Origin: an uncultured Muribaculaceae bacterium
Lineage (GTDB): Bacteria > Bacteroidota > Bacteroidia > Bacteroidales > Muribaculaceae
Length of the DNA stretch: 64,000 bases
Assembly: GCA_910579185.1 (NCBI GenBank)
Contig: CAJTTG010000002.1
Span: 62,001-126,000, forward strand
Reading direction: 5' to 3'
The first letter of the stretch is position 1; each line of letters begins with the position of its first letter. The position numbers and the translations under genes were made by a program. The notes under the pieces were generated by a model. That model did no database searches and had not been told where the DNA came from. It saw only the letters and a list, made by a program, of their open reading frames with translations. Of the stretch, positions 1-9,360 are shown one piece after another.

Positions 1-335
1 ACGTCGCCTACAACAGGCATCACGGTCACGTCGAACAGATCGCCGATGCCGGTGCCTTCAAGATGGGTGTGGGAGAAGCCGATCACTGTGGAGTCGCTGT
101 CATGGTAGCCGGAACACCAGTCCCAGGACTGGGGAACGCTTGTCGGGCCAAGCTGTACCATACCGAATGGCACGTTGGCACCTACGAATACATGGCCGTG
201 GCCACCGCTGCCTATCTTGGTGTCGACATAGGCAGTGTAGTCGGTCGAATCTGACGTATCTGTAGTGCCATTGCCGTTGGTCGAGCAAGAAGCAAGCAAC
301 ACAGGCGTCAGAATAAGAAAATGTTTTGGATTCAT
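1..335 (-). CDS. GH92 alpha-mannosidase lipoprotein, N-terminal part (runs off the left edge)
   Basis: Only the first 111 residues lie in the window. The start is the ATG at 335, followed by a lipoprotein signal with lipobox LLASC (Cys17), so the enzyme should be tethered to the outer membrane. The visible part reads YVDTKIGSGGHGHVFVGANV and then PFGMVQLGP and GFSHTHLEGTG, which is the conserved N-terminal beta-sandwich of glycoside hydrolase family 92 (calcium-dependent exo-mannosidases). It lies 134 bp downstream of a second GH92 gene on the same strand, so the two are probably co-transcribed and act on different linkages of the same mannose-rich glycan. Catalytic residues are outside the window, so linkage cannot be judged. 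Confidence 0.9.
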   Translation of the reverse strand, partial: MNPKHFLILTPVLLASCSTNGNGTTDTSDSTDYTAYVDTKIGSGGHGHVFVGANVPFGMVQLGPTSVPQSWDWCSGYHDSDSTVIGFSHTHLEGTGIGDLFDVTVMPVVGD

Positions 336-469
336 AATTATTATTGTTGATTTTTTTAGAGTATGTTTTATTGTCCGTTGTCTTTTGCTCCCATTTCAAA
401 GATTAATTCGCCGCGATTATTATCGCTACAGGAACTGCTGACAACTTGAAACGCATCCGTTTTGTAGCG

Positions 470-2734
470 TTATTTGACGTTCTTCAGGTTGAATTTCAGA
501 TTCTTTCCGTTGATCAGATCATCGTGGGAGATGCGATAGCTGTTGAGTTTCTTACCTCCGAGTTCCATTTTGTCGACGAAGATTGATTCCGGCGATTCGC
601 GTTCAGCCTCAATGGTCAGGGTGCCCTGGGGGGTGTCAATTTCCACGGAGTCGAACACGGGAGATGTCAGTGTGTAGTACGGCTCTCCGGGACAATCGGG
701 GTAGAAGCCCATCATGGAGAATACCGCCCATGCCGACATTGTGCCTGTGTCATCATTTCCGGGAATACCATCGGGCTGTGTGGTGAAATATTTGTCAAGC
801 AGTCTGTTTACCTCTTTCTGTGTCCGCCATTCTTCGCCTTTGAAGCGGCTGAACAGATAGGGGTAGGCTATGTCCGGTTCATTGGCCGGATCATAAAGAC
901 CCTCGTCCATCACCATCTGCAGCTTATCGACGAATTTCTTTTTGCCTCCCATCAGTTTTACAAGGCCTTCAACATCGTGAGGCACAAAGAACGTGTAGTT
1001 CCATGCCGATCCTTCGTGGAATCCGGGAACCGGTTCGAAGTTTTCGCCCTGACGGGGATTAAACGGACTGAGGAATGTGCCGTCCTGATTGATCGGGCGC
1101 AGAGTGCCACTTTCCTTGGAATAATAGTTTGCGTATCCTTTGGCGCGTTTGCGAAGCTCTTTTGCAAATTCTTTGTCGCCACGTTGCTCTGCAAGCCATG
1201 CCAGGGCATTGTCGGCAACATAATATTCCAATGCATGCGAAACAGAGTTGTCGCCGGAGTTGTCGCCGGCATGTGCACCCAGAGGCACGTAGCCTTTCTC
1301 GATATATGGATCGATGTCGGGACGCATGGGATTGAATGCACCGGGTGTGGTGGCCGATTTTTTCATGGCGGCGTATGCGGCATCCATGTCGAAATCACGC
1401 AGCCCCTTGCGCCATGTGTCAATGATCACGGGCAGAGCCGGATCGCCCTCCATTGTGAATGTCTCGCGGCCATAAAGTTCCCATTTCGGAAGCCAGCCCC
1501 ATTCTTTCGACATATCGATCATCGAGCGAACCATATCGGTCTGGCGTTCGGGATAGACGAGGGTCATCAGCTGATGCAGGTTGCGGTAGGTGTCCCACAA
1601 TGAGAATACGGTGTAACGGTCGTGACCATCGCTGATCTGTCCGTCGCCGAAGCTTTCCATCAGAGGATATTGTCCGTTGACATCGTTTAGTACGTTGGGG
1701 TGTATCAGTGTGTGGTACAATGCGGTGTAGAACACCTCTTTCTGTTTGTCCGTGCCTCCTTTCACACGGATTTTACCGAGATCAGAGTTCCATGTGTCGT
1801 GGGCGGTGGTGCGGATTTGGTCGAATGTCAGGCCGGCCTGCTCCTTGTCAAGGTTCTCACGCGCATTTGCCATGGATACGAAAGAAACACCCATCCTGAC
1901 CTCCACCTGCTCGCCGGGTGCGAGATCCTCGTATGTGAACCAGTAGCCTATGTCGTCACCCGAGAGTTCGCGGCCATATTGGCGGTAGATCTTGTAAGTG
2001 CCGTTATCCGGAGTCCACTCAGCCTCCACGCCGGTCATCTCCGGCTGCATCTTCCAATAGCCCGAAGCATCCGGTTTTTTGCTTACACGCATCACGAAAT
2101 AGATCGGGAACACTTTCTGTGGATTATAGCAGAATGTGCCGAGCAGTTTCGAGCCTTCGATTTCTGTGTCGCTGACACGACGCACCGTGGCGCCGCTCTC
2201 ATTTGTCAGACCCTCGCCGAGATTGAGCAGGATGTTGCCCTGTCCGCCGGGGAATGTATATCTCTCTGCCGATGTGCGTTTGGTCGCCGTCACCTCAGTC
2301 AGGATATCATATTTGGTTAACCGGTTGGAGTAGAATCCCGGAACGGCAGTCTCGCTGGTATAGGCCGAGCCGTATTTCTTGTAATCCGGTTCGAGATCGC
2401 CGGTGGTGGCGATTGTCAGCAATGAGCCCAGTTCCGGACAGCCCACACCGCTCAGAGTCACGTGGGCGTAGCCGGTAAAGAATTTATTATGGTATTCGTA
2501 TGGTGTCGACCACCAGCGTGCATCCTTGTCATAGACATTGTCGGCCGATCCCATCACATTAAACGGAACAACCGACATCATTCCGTTAGGCACTACGGCA
2601 CCCGGATTCGTGGTTCCGAAGTTAGTGGTTCCGACAAACGGGTTGACCCACTGTGTATAGTCCGTATTGTCGGCGGCGAATGCCGATGCGCTTGCCATAA
2701 GCAGAACGCCGGCTAAAATTTTTCTTTTCGACAT
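470..2734 (-). CDS. GH92 family alpha-mannosidase, secreted
   Basis: A 754-residue protein with a type I signal peptide (cleavage likely after ASAFA, residue 20). The N-terminal domain carries VNPFVGTTNFGTTNPGAVVP and TGYAHVTLSGVGCPELG, and the C-terminal (alpha/alpha)6 domain has GNDDTGTMSAWAVFSMMGFY near the acidic region that binds calcium and activates water. These are family hallmarks of GH92 exo-alpha-mannosidases. Length is normal for the family. It acts in the periplasm or at the surface on N-glycan or yeast-type mannan side chains. It is the first gene of a leftward pair with another GH92 (1-335) and is divergent from a GH29/GEVED operon. Exact linkage is not determined. Confidence 0.93.
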   Translation of the reverse strand: MSKRKILAGVLLMASASAFAADNTDYTQWVNPFVGTTNFGTTNPGAVVPNGMMSVVPFNVMGSADNVYDKDARWWSTPYEYHNKFFTGYAHVTLSGVGCPELGSLLTIATTGDLEPDYKKYGSAYTSETAVPGFYSNRLTKYDILTEVTATKRTSAERYTFPGGQGNILLNLGEGLTNESGATVRRVSDTEIEGSKLLGTFCYNPQKVFPIYFVMRVSKKPDASGYWKMQPEMTGVEAEWTPDNGTYKIYRQYGRELSGDDIGYWFTYEDLAPGEQVEVRMGVSFVSMANARENLDKEQAGLTFDQIRTTAHDTWNSDLGKIRVKGGTDKQKEVFYTALYHTLIHPNVLNDVNGQYPLMESFGDGQISDGHDRYTVFSLWDTYRNLHQLMTLVYPERQTDMVRSMIDMSKEWGWLPKWELYGRETFTMEGDPALPVIIDTWRKGLRDFDMDAAYAAMKKSATTPGAFNPMRPDIDPYIEKGYVPLGAHAGDNSGDNSVSHALEYYVADNALAWLAEQRGDKEFAKELRKRAKGYANYYSKESGTLRPINQDGTFLSPFNPRQGENFEPVPGFHEGSAWNYTFFVPHDVEGLVKLMGGKKKFVDKLQMVMDEGLYDPANEPDIAYPYLFSRFKGEEWRTQKEVNRLLDKYFTTQPDGIPGNDDTGTMSAWAVFSMMGFYPDCPGEPYYTLTSPVFDSVEIDTPQGTLTIEAERESPESIFVDKMELGGKKLNSYRISHDDLINGKNLKFNLKNVK

Positions 2735-2784
2735 AAGATTCTTTTGCAGGTATTAGTTTTTACAGTTGCGAAATTATTCTTTTA

Positions 2785-2792
2785 CAAAGTTA
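2785..2792 (-). promoter_or_regulatory. -7 element of the GH92 gene
   Basis: Reads TAACTTTG on the minus strand, matching the Bacteroidetes -7 consensus TAnnTTTG, about 50 nt before the GH92 ATG at 2734. A TTTG lies 24 nt further upstream (2817-2820), slightly farther than usual for a -33 box. Confidence 0.5.
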
Positions 2793-2938
2793 GGTAAAAG
2801 ACTTTGATTCGCGAAGCAAATAATGTTTGAAAAAATATACAAAATCTATTAGGTTTAACATTCTTTAGTTGTTTCAGTGTGGAGATTGCACGAATTTCAT
2901 ATAATTTTACAAATGCTTTTAAAACAACATAATAAACC

Positions 2939-4462
2939 ATGAGAAAACGTTACACAAATCTACTTGCTTTGGGAGCGCTTTTGGGTGCATCGGTGGCAAT
3001 GAATGCCGATGAATTACCTTTGGTAACCCAGACTTTTGAGTATCCCGACAATGAACCGGCACCATGTCATCCCGTGCCGACGCAGCGACAGATTGAATGG
3101 AACAAGACTGAATTCTATGCCTTCTTCCATTATGGAATGAACACCTACACCAATCTTGAATGGGGTATGGGTAGTGAAAGTCCCAACAGATTTGCTCCGA
3201 CTCAACTGCCTAATCCGAGACAATGGCTTGAAGCAGTCAAAGCCGCTGGAATGAAAGGCGGAATTGCTGTTGTGAAGCATCACGACGGCTTCTGTCTTTG
3301 GCCAACACAGACCACTACGCATCGCTGCACTTCCAGTAGCAATACCTATGCACAGCAAACCAATATTCCTCAGGCATTTGCCGAGGCTGCCAGAGACCTT
3401 GACATGAAATATGGGTTCTATATTTCGCCATGGGACCGAAACAGCGCATACTATGGTACGGACCAATACGTGAAGGAGGTATTCATGAAGCAATGTGACG
3501 AGTTGGCGCAATATGGCTCTGATCAATTTGAAATGTGGTTTGACGGTGCTAATGGTGGCGATGGCTACTATGGCGGTGCAAATGAAAGCCGCAGTGTTGA
3601 CGAGGCTACCTACTATGATGTCCCGAACCTGCGTGATTATATCCATAAAATAGCTCCTATGTGCGTTATGTGGGGTGTCGGTGGAGAAGCTCGCTGGATT
3701 GGTAATGAATCAGGCTATGCCGGTGAGACCAACTGGGCTATGATGGAGCGTGGTGCCACATCCGAGATCTCATCCCGCAATTCCGGACAGGAAGAGGGCT
3801 GGATCTGGCTCCCAGGTGAAAGCGATGCAAAGGCCACTTCTGCAGGCTGGTTCTGGCACAGCAATCAGTCTGATCTGTCGGCCGAACGTCTGTTCCAGAT
3901 GTATCTGGAGACCGTTGGACGCAATTCAACGTTGATTTTGAACATTCCTCCGAATCAGGCCGGTGTACTGCCGGAAAGCTCAGTCAATGTTCTGAAAGAG
4001 TTGGGACAGATGCTCGAGACGCGTCTTGGTAATGATCTTGCCCGTAACGCGACTGTTGAAGCCTCGGCAGAAAGAGCCTCCGGAGCATCGCGAAACTACG
4101 TGGCCGGTAATCTGATTGATGGCGACATTGAGAGCTATTGGGCTACCGATGATGGTGTCAACAATGCCACTATAACCCTATCATGGGATACTCCCCAGAC
4201 GGTGCACTATGTTTCGATGATGGAATATATTGCCAAGGGACAAAGAGTCCGCAGCTTTAAGATCGAGACAAGTGAGGATGGTGTCACATGGACACCGCGC
4301 GCAACCTCGATCGCACAGACAACTATTGGATACAAAAGAATTATACCCCTCAACGGCAGCACGTCGGCAAGCTACGATTCCGGCTACACTGCCAAAGCGG
4401 TCAGGATCACAATAGAGGATAGCCGCGCATGTCCGCTGCTTCACACAATATCAGTTTACTAA
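2939..4462 (+). CDS. GH29 alpha-L-fucosidase with C-terminal F5/8-type (CBM32-like) domain
   Basis: A 507-residue secreted enzyme with an N-terminal signal peptide (about residues 1-23). Residues about 45-370 form the GH29 barrel: WNKTEFYAFFHYGMNTYTN at its start, KHHDGFCLWPT, and FEMWFDGANGG, in which Asp202 sits at the expected nucleophile position. Residues about 375-507 form a discoidin-like carbohydrate-binding domain (LIDGDIESYWATDD, FKIETSEDGVTW). It should release terminal L-fucose from host or plant glycans in the periplasm or at the surface. The next gene starts 22 bp downstream on the same strand, so the two form an operon. Fkp at 51-54 kb could re-use the released fucose (inference). 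Confidence 0.92.
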   Translation: MRKRYTNLLALGALLGASVAMNADELPLVTQTFEYPDNEPAPCHPVPTQRQIEWNKTEFYAFFHYGMNTYTNLEWGMGSESPNRFAPTQLPNPRQWLEAVKAAGMKGGIAVVKHHDGFCLWPTQTTTHRCTSSSNTYAQQTNIPQAFAEAARDLDMKYGFYISPWDRNSAYYGTDQYVKEVFMKQCDELAQYGSDQFEMWFDGANGGDGYYGGANESRSVDEATYYDVPNLRDYIHKIAPMCVMWGVGGEARWIGNESGYAGETNWAMMERGATSEISSRNSGQEEGWIWLPGESDAKATSAGWFWHSNQSDLSAERLFQMYLETVGRNSTLILNIPPNQAGVLPESSVNVLKELGQMLETRLGNDLARNATVEASAERASGASRNYVAGNLIDGDIESYWATDDGVNNATITLSWDTPQTVHYVSMMEYIAKGQRVRSFKIETSEDGVTWTPRATSIAQTTIGYKRIIPLNGSTSASYDSGYTAKAVRITIEDSRACPLLHTISVY

Positions 4463-4484
4463 CCATCGATTCTTGCACATAATC

Positions 4485-7400
4485 ATGAATATAAATAAAA
4501 ATCTATCTTTATGGGCGGCAGGGGCTGTAGTTGCATTATCCTCGCAGGCTCAGACTCATATAACATTCGATGCCGAAGATTATGGAAATATCGGCGTTTA
4601 TGACACATGGGTTGATTCTCCGTTCCGTCAGGGTGTCCTTTCCGGAAATGTGGCGGTTGTCGACAATCATCTGCTCGACGAAGAAGCTAATTCTTCGTCA
4701 AAGATTCTTGGAGTACAGCGTTCGAGATTCGGCTCCAATACGTTTGGTGTAAAGGTCGATCTCAAGGAAACTTTCGAACTTGTGCCTACTCAGCGCTACA
4801 TCCACGTCATGATCCACAAACCGGTTGAAGGACGCGTCATGCTCATTGGTCTTGGGAAACGGGCTGACAGGGCTGAACAATCGGCCGACGTCGAGCAGTT
4901 CTGGTCATATCCGGTTAATGAGACAAAGGTCGGGGAGTGGTTCGATGCCGTTTTCCCGGTTAAAGGCAATGGCGGTGTCGACATTCATTCACTTGTCATT
5001 GTGCCCCACTGTGAGGCTCCGCACACTTTGACATCCGATTTCGTCGCTTATGTCGATGATATTCTTCTCGACGATAATCTTGCGCCACGCGTGGGTGCCG
5101 GTGACTATATCCTTAATTTCACTGCCGAGACTCCCCATGGACGCCCGGACGATCGATGGACTTCTTCTGTAGGAATGTCAGGGTCTGCCGACGGCACACA
5201 GACATTGACCATACCCACATCTCCAAGCAAGATGGCCTACAACGTGCTGTTTGATACGCCTATCAAAGCCAGAGCTGGAGAAACGGTCACGCCGACATTC
5301 GGCTACACCGGTGGATGGATGCACACCTATTTCTACATAGACCGTGGCAACGACGGAGAATTCTCGGCTGCTGTCGACGATAATATAAATCTTGATTCGT
5401 CGACCGACCTGATGGCATTCTCTCTTTTCTCCAACGGTAGCAGCACTACGGCTAAAAACTCTGCCGGAGTCACAATCTCGTCAGCCAACAATGGATTCAA
5501 CAGATCGGCTATTCCTGCTTTTACAATCCCATCCAACCTCTCCAATGGTTTTTACCGTGTGCGATATAAAATCGATTGGAACAATATCGATGCCGGTGGT
5601 GATGTCAATAGTTTCGTGACTAATGGTGGTATAATAGTCGATGCTCTTCTGAATATCCATGGCGATTATTGCAACATCACAAACGATAACCGTAACGGTG
5701 AGGTGCAGACCGCAACCGGCGAGACCCTGAACGGCTATCGAGCTCCATTCGGACAGGCATTCAAAGTGAAAATGATTCCGTCAAACGGATTCACTTACAG
5801 TGGCATCCGTGTCCGTCACGGATATAACCTCACTGGCGACAGCCTGATACATGGCAATCCGCAGTATCGCGACGTGACTATATATGCCGATGACTTTGAC
5901 GCTGAGGATTGTGTCGTTATCCCTGCTGAATATATGGATGGCGACGTACTTATCGAAGGTCTGTTTGTTGAGGAAGGTAAAGGCGACGGACGAGTTAAAG
6001 TCACATACCAGGTGATGTGTGAAGGCCGGGAAATAGCCTCAAAAACTATCAAGGTGAATAAAGGTGCTGAATTCCCTGAACCTGCTTTCGAGACAGAGGT
6101 TTCGACTGAATTCTACACTCTTGAGGAAAAACCGGAGGGAACGTGTGAGGCCGATACCGTTGTCAGTCTCAAACTGACCAATAATCTGCCGTTCCGCGTC
6201 AGCGAGAGCTTTGAGAATGCGCGTTGGCACAATCTCACTATTACAAGCGACAAAAATTACCTGACCCACACTTCAGCCAGCTACATAAGTTTGGCCTCGT
6301 CAACCACGGCAATGCCCGACGACAGCGATGAGAACTCTCAATGGGCTTTTATCGGCGATGTTTTCAATGGTTTCATGATCGTTAACCGTGGCGCTGGTAG
6401 TGATAAAATTCTGTCTTCGGACCATAACACATCATCCAACACCGGCGGATCGACATTCCCGGTAATGACTTCGGTTCCCGTTCCATCTACCCACAACACT
6501 TACTGGATTCCTACAAAGAGCACGTCCATTTCGGGAGTGAATGGATTCTTTCTCCATCAGGCCGGATATTCGGCAAATAAGATGAATAGCCGTGATTCCA
6601 AGCTGGCATATTGGACAGGTGGTTCCGGAGCAGGCTCTACTTTTATCGCCACCGAGCTTTCCGGATATTCATTGACAATTCCAATGGTCAATCAGGGAAT
6701 TGTTGAAGTGTATGATGGCGACACAAGATTGTCAAATGGCTCACGGGTTGACGAAGGTACGGAGTTGCGCATTGTTGTCACCCCCGGCGAATATTATATG
6801 CTGACGGCTTTGACTGTGAACGGTGAGCCTTTGGAAGCCGTTGACGGAGTCTATACATTTGTTGTCGGAACAGAAGCTGTTGTTATCAATGCCGTGTTCG
6901 AGCGCGATCCGGATGCTCCGGTTGAATATTGCATGCCCGTATATGGCGGAAGTGGAACATCGCGTACCACGACTTCGCGCACAGACCGCCACCTCGATTC
7001 TATTGTGGCTACAGATGGGACAAACACTATCAACGTTGAAACATTCGGATCAACATCAGGCCGACAGGTCTATAAAGATGAGACCACAAAAGTGCTGGTG
7101 ACAGAGCCTGGCAAGACAATCACTCTGACCACTGCCGGCTCAATGTGGGCTATGCACAATTTTATTTACGTGGACTTTGGAAATGATGGCTTTGACTATG
7201 GCGATCAGGTCGTTTATAGTGAAGCGGCGCTTGGAACATTCTCTTTTACGGTTCCGTCCGACATTGTCCCGGGAACATATCGCGTGCGTCACATGATTGA
7301 CTGGACCAACAATAATCCATGTGAGTTTGCTCAGGGACAGTCAAGCGATAATGCCGAATCGGTAATCGACTTCCTGCTTAGAGTGGAAGCTGATGTGGTC

Positions 7401-7859
7401 TCAATTCTTGTTCAAGGCGAAGGCGAGGTTGAGGTCTGGAGCGAAGGTAATGCAACCGATGGCCCCTCCGGAGTCAGATATGACGATGGAAGCGTAATTC
7501 CCTCCGGTGGAATTGTTCCCCATGTATTTGTCAATCCTTCACAAGGATATAAAGTGGAGTCGGTATCCTATACAAATGGCGATTCAGATGCGACAGGATG
7601 CACTCTTGAAAATGTCACTTTCGGAAACTACGATGGATGGCAGTTGGCATCCGGACTTGACCGCAGTACGGGAAGCATCATTATCACTGTTGTATTCGTC
7701 TCCGATTCTCAGGGACTTGAATACATAGGTATAGATCCATCGGATGGCCCCGTTGAATATTTCAATCTTCAAGGCATGAAAGTCGACGGACGCAATCTTC
7801 TCCCAGGATACTATATCATCAGACAAGGAGCAAAAACAGTGAAAATACTTGTGAGATAA
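4485..7859 (+). CDS. large secreted multidomain surface protein with two GEVED-like domains
   Basis: About 1124 residues. I chose the ATG at 4485 because the signal peptide (MNINKNLSLWAAGAVVALSS) follows directly; an in-frame TTG lies 12 nt upstream. Visible parts: a beta-sandwich, carbohydrate-binding-like region (about 25-200); two copies of a GEVED-like module (about 205-380 and 815-975), each with a YxDxGNDG strand and a closing YRVRxxIDW motif; a middle part of repeat-like beta domains; and a C-terminal tail with YFNLQGMKVDGRNLLPGYYI, the form of sorting/anchoring tail common on Bacteroidetes surface proteins. No catalytic motif is recognised. Its place 22 bp behind a fucosidase suggests glycan binding or presentation; true function unknown. 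Confidence 0.85.
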   Translation: MNINKNLSLWAAGAVVALSSQAQTHITFDAEDYGNIGVYDTWVDSPFRQGVLSGNVAVVDNHLLDEEANSSSKILGVQRSRFGSNTFGVKVDLKETFELVPTQRYIHVMIHKPVEGRVMLIGLGKRADRAEQSADVEQFWSYPVNETKVGEWFDAVFPVKGNGGVDIHSLVIVPHCEAPHTLTSDFVAYVDDILLDDNLAPRVGAGDYILNFTAETPHGRPDDRWTSSVGMSGSADGTQTLTIPTSPSKMAYNVLFDTPIKARAGETVTPTFGYTGGWMHTYFYIDRGNDGEFSAAVDDNINLDSSTDLMAFSLFSNGSSTTAKNSAGVTISSANNGFNRSAIPAFTIPSNLSNGFYRVRYKIDWNNIDAGGDVNSFVTNGGIIVDALLNIHGDYCNITNDNRNGEVQTATGETLNGYRAPFGQAFKVKMIPSNGFTYSGIRVRHGYNLTGDSLIHGNPQYRDVTIYADDFDAEDCVVIPAEYMDGDVLIEGLFVEEGKGDGRVKVTYQVMCEGREIASKTIKVNKGAEFPEPAFETEVSTEFYTLEEKPEGTCEADTVVSLKLTNNLPFRVSESFENARWHNLTITSDKNYLTHTSASYISLASSTTAMPDDSDENSQWAFIGDVFNGFMIVNRGAGSDKILSSDHNTSSNTGGSTFPVMTSVPVPSTHNTYWIPTKSTSISGVNGFFLHQAGYSANKMNSRDSKLAYWTGGSGAGSTFIATELSGYSLTIPMVNQGIVEVYDGDTRLSNGSRVDEGTELRIVVTPGEYYMLTALTVNGEPLEAVDGVYTFVVGTEAVVINAVFERDPDAPVEYCMPVYGGSGTSRTTTSRTDRHLDSIVATDGTNTINVETFGSTSGRQVYKDETTKVLVTEPGKTITLTTAGSMWAMHNFIYVDFGNDGFDYGDQVVYSEAALGTFSFTVPSDIVPGTYRVRHMIDWTNNNPCEFAQGQSSDNAESVIDFLLRVEADVVSILVQGEGEVEVWSEGNATDGPSGVRYDDGSVIPSGGIVPHVFVNPSQGYKVESVSYTNGDSDATGCTLENVTFGNYDGWQLASGLDRSTGSIIITVVFVSDSQGLEYIGIDPSDGPVEYFNLQGMKVDGRNLLPGYYIIRQGAKTVKILVR

Positions 7860-7879
7860 TTAGTCTCGCGTCATAAAAT

Positions 7880-7911
7880 AATGCGGTGGGTCATAAGTGG
7901 CTCACCGCATT
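7880..7911. terminator. hairpin between convergent genes
   Basis: AATGCGGTG pairs perfectly with CACCGCATT across a 14-nt loop, followed on the plus strand by a short T-containing tail. It lies between the convergent GEVED gene and the EamA transporter and probably terminates both. Confidence 0.6.
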
Positions 7912-7915
7912 TGCT

Positions 7916-8800
7916 TTATGCAGATCCAAGGACGAGTAGCATCAGTGATAGCATCAGGATGCAAAGGTCAATAGTCTTGGCTTTGGCATTCCGTTCGCCA
8001 AGCACGAGGATTCCGTAGAGAAACGGCACTATGACACTGCCGCGGCGGATCATTGACACAATCGCAATCATCGAACCCTCAATCGACAGCGAATAGAAAT
8101 AAGCGAGGTCGGCCAATGTCAGGAACAAGGCGATCAGAGGAATGGTCCATCTCCACGTGAATCTGTCGGACGATTCCCTCGCTCGTTGCGATCGCGATAA
8201 AAGCCATAGTGTGGCCGTCATTATTATACATTGATATAGCGAATACCAAGCCTGCACTTCAAGAGGCTTGTAAAACTCCATCAGATACTTGTCATATAGA
8301 GCCGACACCGCTCCAAGCAGTGCTGCCGTGGCCGACAGCCAGATCCAGCGCGAATGCCGGAGCGAAAAACCCTCCTTGGCCCCAAGTCGCGAGATGAAAA
8401 ACAGAGAGGCAAATCCCAATAATATTCCTGTCCACTGCAACACGTTCAGACGTTCTCCGAAAATCAGTACAGCCCCTACCAACACCAGCACCGGACGCGA
8501 CGCATTGATCGGACCTTGGATCGTCAACGGCAGATGTTTTATAGCAAAATATCCCGAGATCCATGAGCCTAGAACGATTACAGCTTTTAGTGCGATCAGC
8601 AGATGTCCTTTTGGATCGCCGCCAAGCCCCCAGTTGCCATCAACCAGTTCCGACACGATCACCGGCGACATCAGCAACGCCCCGATAGCAGTGTTGAGCA
8701 TCAGCACCGTCAGCACATTATTGCCGCGAAGCGACAACTTTTTCATCACATCATAAAGCCCCAGCCCGACGGCCGATGCCAATGCAAAAAGAATCCACAT
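7916..8800 (-). CDS. EamA/DMT family transporter
   Basis: A 294-residue inner-membrane protein made almost wholly of hydrophobic helices (ten predicted by eye), in two EamA repeats of five; the second begins near SRWIWLSATAALLGAVSALY. Charged loops contain RLNVLQWTGILLGFASLF and GERNAKAKTIDL, typical drug/metabolite exporter sequences. The family exports small metabolites or amino acids, but substrate cannot be told from sequence. It is monocistronic, with a TAATTTTG -7 element 23 nt upstream of its ATG and a shared terminator downstream. It marks the left border of the AT-rich patch that follows. Confidence 0.88.
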   Translation of the reverse strand: MWILFALASAVGLGLYDVMKKLSLRGNNVLTVLMLNTAIGALLMSPVIVSELVDGNWGLGGDPKGHLLIALKAVIVLGSWISGYFAIKHLPLTIQGPINASRPVLVLVGAVLIFGERLNVLQWTGILLGFASLFFISRLGAKEGFSLRHSRWIWLSATAALLGAVSALYDKYLMEFYKPLEVQAWYSLYQCIIMTATLWLLSRSQRARESSDRFTWRWTIPLIALFLTLADLAYFYSLSIEGSMIAIVSMIRRGSVIVPFLYGILVLGERNAKAKTIDLCILMLSLMLLVLGSA

Positions 8801-8822
8801 CTCATTCAGAATTTTTCCGCCG

Positions 8823-8830
8823 CAAAATTA
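8823..8830 (-). promoter_or_regulatory. -7 element of the EamA transporter gene
   Basis: Minus-strand TAATTTTG fits TAnnTTTG, 23 nt before the start codon at 8800. No clear -33 TTTG is seen. Confidence 0.45.
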
Positions 8831-8849
8831 CAAAAAAATCCTTGTCCAA

Positions 8850-9056
8850 TTAAGGTAGATTCAAGAAGTCCCGGAGAGAAAGCATTTTGATACCGTTTTG
8901 GGTGTTTGGCATCGAATCGCGTAGTGTGACAACCAAAGTAATGTCTATTGATACGGCTACTTTTTCATCAGGCACCTTTATCACACCTTTGCCCTCAAAT
9001 CTCAAAATCTTATCAAGATATTTTGGTCTCGGAATATTTTCTATTGTTTTAATCAT
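8850..9056 (-). pseudogene. internally deleted remnant of an AAA_14/DUF4143-type ATP-binding protein
   Basis: From the ATG at 9056 this frame encodes 68 residues. The first 28 (ENIPRPKYLDKILRF, then EGKGVIKV) look like the N-terminus of the roughly 400-residue AAA_14/DUF4143 ATPases common in gut Bacteroidales, where the Walker A motif normally follows at once. Here the frame jumps to about 40 residues ending NTQNGIKMLSLRDFL, which look like that family's C-terminus. The whole ATPase core is missing. The frame stays open upstream to 9332, but that part is low-complexity and AT-rich and I do not regard it as coding. The family match is from memory, so confidence is moderate; the alternative is a small unknown gene. 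Confidence 0.45.
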
Positions 9057-9281
9057 ATTCAAAAGTATTTGCAGATATAGCGATTGTTTTGAATACATTA
9101 AAAAAACATTTAGGCTGAAATATTTCTGGAAGCTAAAGGTCACCCTAAATCCGATTTTGTTATGGTACAGATAAATGACTTTAGAGTATTCTGTTTCATT
9201 GTTGCGGAACATCAAAAGATATATCACTTCTTTTGTCGCTTGTTTTGTATATCGAGATATCGTTATCTTCAGTTTAATCCT

Positions 9282-9289
9282 TATCTTTG
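9282..9289 (+). promoter_or_regulatory. -7 element of the fusion helicase gene
   Basis: TATCTTTG fits TAnnTTTG and lies about 70 nt before the ATG at 9361. No TTTG is found about 20 nt upstream, so the -33 box is weak or absent. Confidence 0.4.
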
Positions 9290-9360
9290 TGATTGATATA
9301 GTGGATTGCCCTACAGTAAAAAACAAGTCCAATTTATAAAACTATTTATTACATTGAGAT

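Noticed and set aside
977..1603. 208-codon frame antisense to the GH92 gene
   Set aside because: It lies wholly inside a certain gene on the other strand and is explained by its codon bias, as are similar antisense frames in rnr, eptA, fumarase and fkp.
9057..9332. Upstream extension of the ATPase remnant to 160 residues
   Set aside because: The added part is low-complexity, AT-rich and unlike any protein I know; it also covers the likely helicase promoter.
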